A stretch of DNA of 10,846 nt from the NCBI GenBank assembly GCA_030600405.1, contig JAUVMD010000013.1, positions 1 to 10,846 of the forward strand, written 5' to 3'. Made by a program: the position numbers and the translations under genes. Shown here piece by piece: positions 6,733-10,846 of this stretch. The notes under the pieces are model-generated. The model had not been told where the DNA came from and searched no databases. It was given only the letters and a program-made list of their open reading frames with translations. Numbering within the stretch: the first letter of the stretch is position 1; every line of letters starts with the position of its first letter. This DNA is from Nitrospirota bacterium (lineage in GTDB: Bacteria > Nitrospinota > Nitrospinia > Nitrospinales > Nitrospinaceae).

Positions 6733-7149
6733 ATGAAACGCGTTACCGGTACCATTTTTTTGATTGGGTTATTGACCTTGTTGGGCTCCAACCCGTTATG
6801 GGCGCAGGCGGGCGGCCATGCCAGTGTTGGTCTGGGGCATGGCGAAGAAGGGTATTTGCATCTCCAGGAAATGGTCAAACACTTTGAATTTAGTTTGAAG
6901 ATGGAAGATGCCTCTCCGGAACTGAAAATGCATGGGAATGAGGCGTTGAAACACGCCCGCCAAGCGCTCAAGCATTATGATGAAGCGCTGACCCATGCTT
7001 CGGAATCTCTGGGACGCCCCGCTGGAAATCCTATGATGGGTGGCGGTTCGGGTGGTGACCACAGAGATGAAGGGTCGGATCACGATCAAGGTCCAAGAGG
7101 GGGCAATCGTGGACCGGGAATGGGAATGCCGGAAGGTTCCCAACATTAA
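6733..7149 (+). CDS. Exported His-rich SmbP-like metal-binding protein
   Basis: The protein has 138 residues from the ATG at 6733, chosen because GGAGG lies four bases upstream (6724-6728) and because a clean signal peptide then begins (MKRVTG, a hydrophobic core, cleavage near LWA-QA). The mature part holds two helices with regularly spaced His, Glu and Ala: EEGYLHLQEMVKHFEFSL and HARQALKHYDEALTHASES. This resembles SmbP, the small periplasmic copper-binding four-helix protein described from Nitrosomonas europaea, although only about half of that pattern is present. The C-terminus is a low-complexity tail rich in Gly, Asp, His, Arg and Met (GGGSGGDHRDEGSDHDQG), which could also bind metal. 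A role in periplasmic metal buffering is inferred. It is convergent with the rhodanese gene, with 25 bases between stop codons. The export signal is certain; the family link is moderate. Confidence 0.7.
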   Translation: MKRVTGTIFLIGLLTLLGSNPLWAQAGGHASVGLGHGEEGYLHLQEMVKHFEFSLKMEDASPELKMHGNEALKHARQALKHYDEALTHASESLGRPAGNPMMGGGSGGDHRDEGSDHDQGPRGGNRGPGMGMPEGSQH

Positions 7150-7167
7150 CCTTTCCACCTGGAAGGT
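7149..7167. terminator. Possible bidirectional hairpin between convergent genes
   Basis: An imperfect inverted repeat, ACCTTTCCA / TGGAAGGT (one bulged T), sits between the stop codons of the SmbP-like gene and the rhodanese gene. It has no T run on either side, so it is a weak terminator candidate at best. Confidence 0.3.
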
Positions 7168-7174
7168 CACCGAT

Positions 7175-8119
7175 TCAGGATTCGATAGGCAGTTTGGGGT
7201 TGTGGCTCCAATCCCACCACGATCCGTCATAGTTTCGCACCTTATATCCGAGATGGCGGAAAACAAAATAGGCCATCGCCGACCTCACCCCTCCCGTACA
7301 GTAAACCACGATTTCCCGGTTGGATTGAATGCCCTTGGATTTTAAAAGGGAGTCCAGTGTTTCACGCGGTTTTAAGGTGCCGTCCGATTTGAAAAATTCC
7401 CGCCAATCGATATGGAGCGCGCCGGGAATATGGCCTCCTCGGGATGAACCATAGGGCGTTGCCCCGTCAAACTCATGTTTTTCCCGGTTGTCAATCAGGG
7501 CAATATTCTGCGAGCCTAATCGTGAGGCGATCCAGCTTTGGTCCGCCAGAACCTCCCGGTTGAAATTAATATCCGAAGTTTCCAGCGCAGAGAGTTTGGG
7601 AGCCGGACCAAATCCCCGTTTTTTGGAAAACCCAGCTTTTTCCCAATTTTGGAATCCCCCTTTCAACAGAGCTACCCGCTTGAATCCATAAAACTCGAAC
7701 ATCCAGAAAAAACGGCCGTCGGTGCGCCATTTATCAAACAAATCTCCGTAGATGATAATGGTTTTCTGGTGGTCGATACCGAGGGAACGCAATTTCCGAA
7801 CGACAAACTCTTTATCCTGATTGATTTGCCCGGGAACGCCGCTGGGTTTAATTGTAAACTCTTTCCAGTCGCTTAAATTTATGGCTCCAGGACTATGTCC
7901 CAGCTGATATTTCCATGACGGCCGGGTGTCGATCAAAACCCGTTCGTTTATGGACAGGGATTGGACTTGCTCAAGAGTGATAAGAGGTTCAAAATCAGTG
8001 GTGGAAAGGGCAGGCTGGGGCATGCCCACGATCGCGAGTGCAAGGATGGAAACCCTTAGGAAAACGGCCTTTATTTTCCTTGACAAAATGCAGTTTGGAC
8101 TTGTAATATCATGCTTCAT
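7175..8119 (-). CDS. Exported two-domain rhodanese (sulfurtransferase)
   Basis: The protein has 314 residues from the ATG at 8117-8119. An upstream in-frame GTG (8185) would add 22 unlikely residues. The N-terminus has a basic region, then the hydrophobic stretch FLRVSILALAIVG and a likely cleavage after PALS, so the protein is probably periplasmic. Two rhodanese domains follow. The first has LIDTRPSWKYQLGHSPGAINL but no Cys at the active-site loop (IIIYGDLFDKWRTDGR), so it is structural. The second has DNREKHEFDG, the GHIPGALHIDW motif and the active loop YCTGGVRSA with Cys274, expected to carry the persulfide. It would transfer sulfur from thiosulfate or mercaptopyruvate to an acceptor such as cyanide or a thiol; the substrate cannot be told from sequence. 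The ribosome-binding site is weak, so the exact start is uncertain. Confidence 0.88.
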   Translation of the reverse strand: MKHDITSPNCILSRKIKAVFLRVSILALAIVGMPQPALSTTDFEPLITLEQVQSLSINERVLIDTRPSWKYQLGHSPGAINLSDWKEFTIKPSGVPGQINQDKEFVVRKLRSLGIDHQKTIIIYGDLFDKWRTDGRFFWMFEFYGFKRVALLKGGFQNWEKAGFSKKRGFGPAPKLSALETSDINFNREVLADQSWIASRLGSQNIALIDNREKHEFDGATPYGSSRGGHIPGALHIDWREFFKSDGTLKPRETLDSLLKSKGIQSNREIVVYCTGGVRSAMAYFVFRHLGYKVRNYDGSWWDWSHNPKLPIES

Positions 8120-8331
8120 TTTTTGACCTAGGGCCTTTAAAATGTGATGTTTTCGGTAAATACTCCGATTTCCTCCGGTCCCCACCCGCCAATTTTTGTT
8201 AAGATACTGATTTACAGGGATAGCCGGTTGAAGTCGTAAAAAGTCATTGTTATAAGGACGTTTTTAAAAGGATCTAGATTCAAAAATCTTTACTATTCTG
8301 ATCATACACCCCGGCGGTCTTGGGAATCGAT

Positions 8332-8360
8332 TTGATTAATTTGAGTGTATACAATATATT
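8332..8360 (+). promoter_or_regulatory. Candidate sigma-70 promoter of the acidic membrane protein gene
   Basis: TTGATT (8332-8337) and TATATT (8355-8360; five of six matches to TATAAT) are separated by 17 bases, placing the transcription start about 18 bases before the ATG at 8385. The surrounding 8186-8384 gap otherwise holds the upstream region of the divergent rhodanese gene, where I see no clear promoter. Confidence 0.45.
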
Positions 8361-8384
8361 GCCAAAAGTCAGTATGAGGGAGCT

Positions 8385-9224
8385 ATGACAAACGAACAGG
8401 ATAATGACAAGCAGAATCCGTCTCCTGCAGACCGGTTGGAACAAATTAAACAAGAGGCTCAGGAAGACGCCAGCTCCTACTACGCTCAGGGTAAATCGGA
8501 AGATGATGCTATGACAGAAGAGGATTTCAACAAGCCGGTCAATCCAGTGAATGAGGAAAAAGAAGATATGAGCTTGATGAAAGCCCTGGCGTATCTGGGA
8601 TTTGGTATGGGGGCCTTGGCAATCATTGTCATCCTGTTTTTCCTCCGCGATCTGGGCCACAAAGTGGGTGATGTAGATGCCGCGGTTGGAACGTTGGAAG
8701 AAAAATTCGGTCCTCTGAAACAAGAGGTGGATGACAAGCTGGCCAAGGTCTATGCCGACGTTTCACAATTACAAGACCGGTTTGGAAATTATGAGCGACA
8801 GGCCGCAGTAACGGAATTGAAACGAGCGTTGGTGGCCATTCAGACGGTAACGGAAAACACAAACCCGGATGTTCAAGCGAAATCAGATCAAGTGATAGCA
8901 AGTATCGAAAACCTTCTGCGGGAATTGGATGCCGGAACTCCAGGCACGGCTTCGGCCCTTGGGTCAGTTGCCCCGACTTCTGCACCTGCATCATCTGCAC
9001 CCACTTCGGAAGAAAAACCGTTTAAGATTATCCTGGAGCAGCCTGCTACGGAACCCATTCCCATGGCGGAAGCTCATCCTGCGGAAGAACCGGTTGCCGA
9101 AGCTGCTACGGCCGAGCCGCCAGCGGCTGAAGAACTTGCCCCAGTGGCTGAAGAACCTGCCGACGAAGCCAGCGGTGGAGATGCCGATGAGTCCGACGAT
9201 GAAGAGGATGAAGACGACGAATAA
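8385..9224 (+). CDS. Single-pass membrane protein with coiled coil and acidic, Ala/Pro/Glu-rich tail (unrecognised)
   Basis: I do not recognise this 279-residue protein. It starts at ATG 8385 behind a GAGGGAG ribosome-binding site. Residues 1-62 are hydrophilic and acidic. One membrane helix lies at about 66-87 (MKALAYLGFGMGALAIIVIL and on), followed by RDLGHK. Residues about 95-185 are helical with heptad-like Leu/Val spacing (VGTLEEKFGPLKQEVDDKL, VYADVSQLQDRF) and probably form a coiled coil. From about 186 the protein is low complexity: an Ala/Ser/Pro/Thr linker, a PFKIILEQP patch, repeats of the AEEP type, and an extremely acidic end DESDDEEDEDDE. The tail includes a DNA-level 21-base direct repeat. 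The layout suggests a membrane-anchored scaffold or envelope-spanning protein, but no function can be assigned. It has its own terminator and appears monocistronic. Confidence 0.85.
   Translation: MTNEQDNDKQNPSPADRLEQIKQEAQEDASSYYAQGKSEDDAMTEEDFNKPVNPVNEEKEDMSLMKALAYLGFGMGALAIIVILFFLRDLGHKVGDVDAAVGTLEEKFGPLKQEVDDKLAKVYADVSQLQDRFGNYERQAAVTELKRALVAIQTVTENTNPDVQAKSDQVIASIENLLRELDAGTPGTASALGSVAPTSAPASSAPTSEEKPFKIILEQPATEPIPMAEAHPAEEPVAEAATAEPPAAEELAPVAEEPADEASGGDADESDDEEDEDDE
9123..9161 (+). repeat. Short 21-base tandem repeat inside the acidic tail
   Basis: Two 18-base units (9123-9140 and 9144-9161) differ at two positions and are offset by 21 bases. They encode two copies of AEE(L/P)A-type sequence in the tail of the acidic membrane protein. 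This looks like local duplication within a low-complexity region. Confidence 0.6.
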
Positions 9225-9241
9225 GTTTTTTTGAATTCCTG

Positions 9242-9280
9242 GGCCTGGGACCTAGCAAGGGTCTCAGGCCTTATTTGTTT
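9242..9280 (+). terminator. Intrinsic terminator after the acidic membrane protein gene
   Basis: An 11-bp stem, GGCCTGGGACC (9242-9252) pairing with GGTCTCAGGCC (9260-9270, with one G-U pair), has a 7-base loop and is followed by TTATTTGTTT. It ends transcription of the upstream gene; the next start codon is only 33 bases after the stem. Confidence 0.82.
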
Positions 9281-9303
9281 GAAAGGCTTTGGAATTTGCC
9301 ATT

Positions 9304-9618
9304 ATGCCTATTAAATTTATCATATTTATTATTCTGTCCATTGTCGTTGCTATTTTTGCCGTTAAAAACATGGATATGGTAGAGGTTAGTTTTTATGACT
9401 TCAGTCTGAATTCACATGATTTCCGTGTGCCCCTCCTGATCGTGATTTTAGTGTCGTTGGCTTTTGGTTTTTTTCTTGCGTGGATAGACGGATGGGTGGC
9501 CAAAATGAAATTGAAATCCATCATCCGCCGGAATAATAAAATGATTGAGTCACTCGACGAGGAATTGAGCAAATATAAAAAACCTTCCTTATCCGAATAT
9601 ACCGAATCGAAAAAATAA
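9304..9618 (+). CDS. LapA-domain (DUF1049) inner-membrane protein
   Basis: A protein of 104 residues from the ATG at 9304. Two membrane helices are visible: about 3-20 (IKFIIFIILSIVVAIFAVKN) and about 43-63 (VPLLIVILVSLAFGFFLAW). Between them is a short loop containing MVEVSFYDFS. The C-terminal part is a basic then helical cytoplasmic segment (KMKLKSIIRRNNKMIESLDE). The pattern of a first helix ending FAVKN, then xVxVSFYDF, then a second helix with GFFLAW, is typical of the LapA/DUF1049 domain. In Escherichia coli LapA works with LapB in controlling lipopolysaccharide synthesis, but no lapB lies next to it here, so the role is uncertain. The ribosome-binding site is weak (GGAA nine bases upstream); a TTG at 9289 is possible but less likely. 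It probably shares a transcript with the oxygenase gene 34 bases downstream. Confidence 0.85.
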   Translation: MPIKFIIFIILSIVVAIFAVKNMDMVEVSFYDFSLNSHDFRVPLLIVILVSLAFGFFLAWIDGWVAKMKLKSIIRRNNKMIESLDEELSKYKKPSLSEYTESKK

Positions 9619-9652
9619 TTTTAACCTTTGGCTATATCCGGCCGATAATTTT

Positions 9653-10417
9653 ATGCGACTACAATTTTTATCCCTACAACAACTTCATGATTTTGAACGT
9701 GACGGGTTTCTTTTGATCCACAAACCGTTTGAGTCAAAAGAGATGGATCAAATTGTTTCCTGGGTGAATGAAGTTCAAGGCTATCCGGAAGAGCCGGGGA
9801 AATATATGATGTACTTTGAAAAGAGTCTTTTGGAGTCCGAAAAGCGGATTCTTCAACGCATGGAGAATGTGTACGAGTATCATAAAGGCTTCAAGGGTCT
9901 GTTTGACAGCGACCGGGTAAAAGGCGTGGTTTCGGAATTGTTTCGTGAACCTGCCGTGTTGTTCAAAGACAAGATCAATTTCAAGCTTCCTGGCGGCGGC
10001 GGGTTTGATTGGCACCAGGACCAACAGGCAGGATGGTGGGTCTATGCTCAATTATTCATCACCGCGCTTATTTGTATCGATCCGGTCACTCCCGACAACG
10101 GTCCCCTCGAAATTTCTGCGGGACAACACAAGCAGGGACTGATAGGTAAAGAATGGGAACCGTTGAATGATAACAACATGAAGGGAATGCGATTTGAGCC
10201 CGTCATGCTGAAACCGGGAGACATGGTGTTTTTCGACTCATTCGTTCCCCACGGGTCCGGTCCCAATATGACCGATCAACCCCGGCGGGTTCTTTACATC
10301 ACTTTTAATAAGCTTTCGGAAGGCGACCACCGGAAGCAGTATTACGCGGACAAGCGCAAAAGCTTTCCCCCCGATTGCGAGCGCGATCCGGAAAAAGAGT
10401 ATAAATTTCGGGTTTAG
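9653..10417 (+). CDS. Phytanoyl-CoA dioxygenase (PhyH) family Fe(II)/2-oxoglutarate oxygenase
   Basis: The protein has 254 residues and covers the full domain. The N-terminal FERDGFLLIHKPF is the usual start of PhyH-family proteins. The metal-binding triad is complete: HQD with His121 and Asp123 in FDWHQDQQAGWW, and His200 in VPHGSGPN. Arg211 or Arg212 in QPRRVLYITF is the likely 2-oxoglutarate anchor, and LKPGDMVFFDS is a typical strand before the distal His. It should couple oxidative decarboxylation of 2-oxoglutarate to hydroxylation of an unknown small molecule. The region LFREPAVLFKDKINFKLPGGGGF resembles family members such as the phosphonate dioxygenase PhnY, but no phosphonate genes lie nearby, so the substrate is open. 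It follows the LapA-domain gene and is convergent with agmatine deiminase, nine bases between stops. The start lacks a clear ribosome-binding site. Confidence 0.88.
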   Translation: MRLQFLSLQQLHDFERDGFLLIHKPFESKEMDQIVSWVNEVQGYPEEPGKYMMYFEKSLLESEKRILQRMENVYEYHKGFKGLFDSDRVKGVVSELFREPAVLFKDKINFKLPGGGGFDWHQDQQAGWWVYAQLFITALICIDPVTPDNGPLEISAGQHKQGLIGKEWEPLNDNNMKGMRFEPVMLKPGDMVFFDSFVPHGSGPNMTDQPRRVLYITFNKLSEGDHRKQYYADKRKSFPPDCERDPEKEYKFRV

Positions 10418-10426
10418 AGTTCCACC

Positions 10427-10846
10427 TTAAGGTTGTTGCTGGGTGACGCAGTGGATGGCCCCCAATCCCCAAACGAACGTTTCGCAGGGTATCCCTACAA
10501 TTTCCCGATCAGAAAAGAGTCGTTTTAAAATGGACTCGGCGACTTCGTCGTTAGGATGATTGTAAGTGGGTAACAATACCGCCCGATTGCCGATATAAAA
10601 ATTGGCGTAACTGGCGGGTAGTCGGCCTTCCTCACTTGCGATGCGGCCCGGCATGGGGAGCTTTACAACATTCAGCGGTTTTCCATTGGCATCCCGGAAC
10701 GACTCGAGAATTTTCAGGTTTTCTTTGAGACAGGCATGGTTGGGATCCGTTGCATCTTCCTCCCAGGCACAAAGCACCGTATTGGGATTGACAAAGCGGA
10801 CCAAGTTGTCGATGTGACCGTCGGTATCGTCTCCCTCAATGTTGCC
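10427..10846 (-). CDS. aguA: Agmatine deiminase, 3' part
   Basis: The gene is cut by the right edge of the window; 139 C-terminal residues are visible. The enzyme converts agmatine to N-carbamoylputrescine and ammonia, a step of putrescine synthesis from arginine. The visible part starts in the conserved NIEGDDTDGHID motif, which supplies catalytic Asp and His. It continues with ASYANFYIGN and PTYNHPNDEVA, and ends with WGLGAIHCVTQQQP, where the Cys is the catalytic nucleophile of the family. All catalytic groups in this portion are present. The related peptidyl-arginine deiminase-type proteins share the fold, but the GDDTDGHID and HCVTQQQP motifs favour agmatine deiminase. No N-carbamoylputrescine amidohydrolase gene (aguB) is visible downstream; it may lie elsewhere. 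No terminator is seen in the nine-base convergent gap. Confidence 0.92.
   Translation of the reverse strand, partial: GNIEGDDTDGHIDNLVRFVNPNTVLCAWEEDATDPNHACLKENLKILESFRDANGKPLNVVKLPMPGRIASEEGRLPASYANFYIGNRAVLLPTYNHPNDEVAESILKRLFSDREIVGIPCETFVWGLGAIHCVTQQQP

Noticed and set aside
6796..7266. 156-codon minus-strand open frame opposite the SmbP-like gene
   Set aside because: The plus-strand gene has a strong ribosome-binding site and signal peptide, and the antisense frame runs into the rhodanese gene with no start signal.
8280..8723. 147-codon minus-strand open frame over the start of the acidic membrane protein gene
   Set aside because: It overlaps a plus-strand gene with a good start, a membrane helix and a coiled coil; the antisense product looks like a shadow of these.

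Overview
No rRNA or other taxonomic marker is present, so the source is inferred from gene content alone. The window looks like a chromosomal segment, roughly half G+C by eye, from a Gram-negative, flagellated bacterium. An OleB-type hydrolase, SpoVG, a large GAF-sigma-54 activator, and a SmbP-like periplasmic protein (a family first known from ammonia oxidisers) fit a deltaproteobacterial or Nitrospinota-like lineage. That placement is tentative. I see no tRNA, CRISPR array, insertion sequence or phage gene.

Layout, left to right. (1) 1-577: 3' end of an OleB-like alpha/beta hydrolase, followed directly by a truncated thioredoxin-fold ORF (587-736). (2) 740-2097: ahcY on the minus strand, ending at a strong intrinsic terminator. 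(3) 2324-2593: spoVG on the plus strand. (4) 2603-5431: a 942-residue GAF/AAA+ sigma-54 activator on the minus strand. (5) 5432-6609: a divergent unit with a near-consensus sigma-54 promoter, flgB, fliE and a terminator. flgC, normally between these two genes, is absent. (6) 6733-7149: an exported His-rich SmbP-like protein, convergent with an exported two-domain rhodanese (7175-8119). (7) 8385-9270: an unrecognised single-pass membrane protein with a coiled coil and an acidic tail, followed by a terminator. (8) 9304-10417: a LapA-domain membrane protein and a PhyH-type Fe(II)/2-oxoglutarate oxygenase, probably co-transcribed. (9) 10427-10846: 3' part of agmatine deiminase on the minus strand.

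How the genes may work together. The clearest local logic is regulatory. A sigma-54 activator gene is divergent from a flagellar rod operon whose promoter has the exact GG-N10-GC spacing of sigma-54 promoters, and inverted repeats that could be activator sites lie between them. The flagellar unit is unusually short: flgB and fliE only, closed by a terminator. The other genes (methyl cycle, cell-envelope, metal and sulfur handling, polyamine synthesis) look like independent housekeeping or envelope transcription units. I found no convincing evidence for a wholly new multi-gene system. The best leads are the sigma-54/flagellar pairing without flgC, the OleB fragment with its truncated neighbour, and the unrecognised acidic membrane protein.
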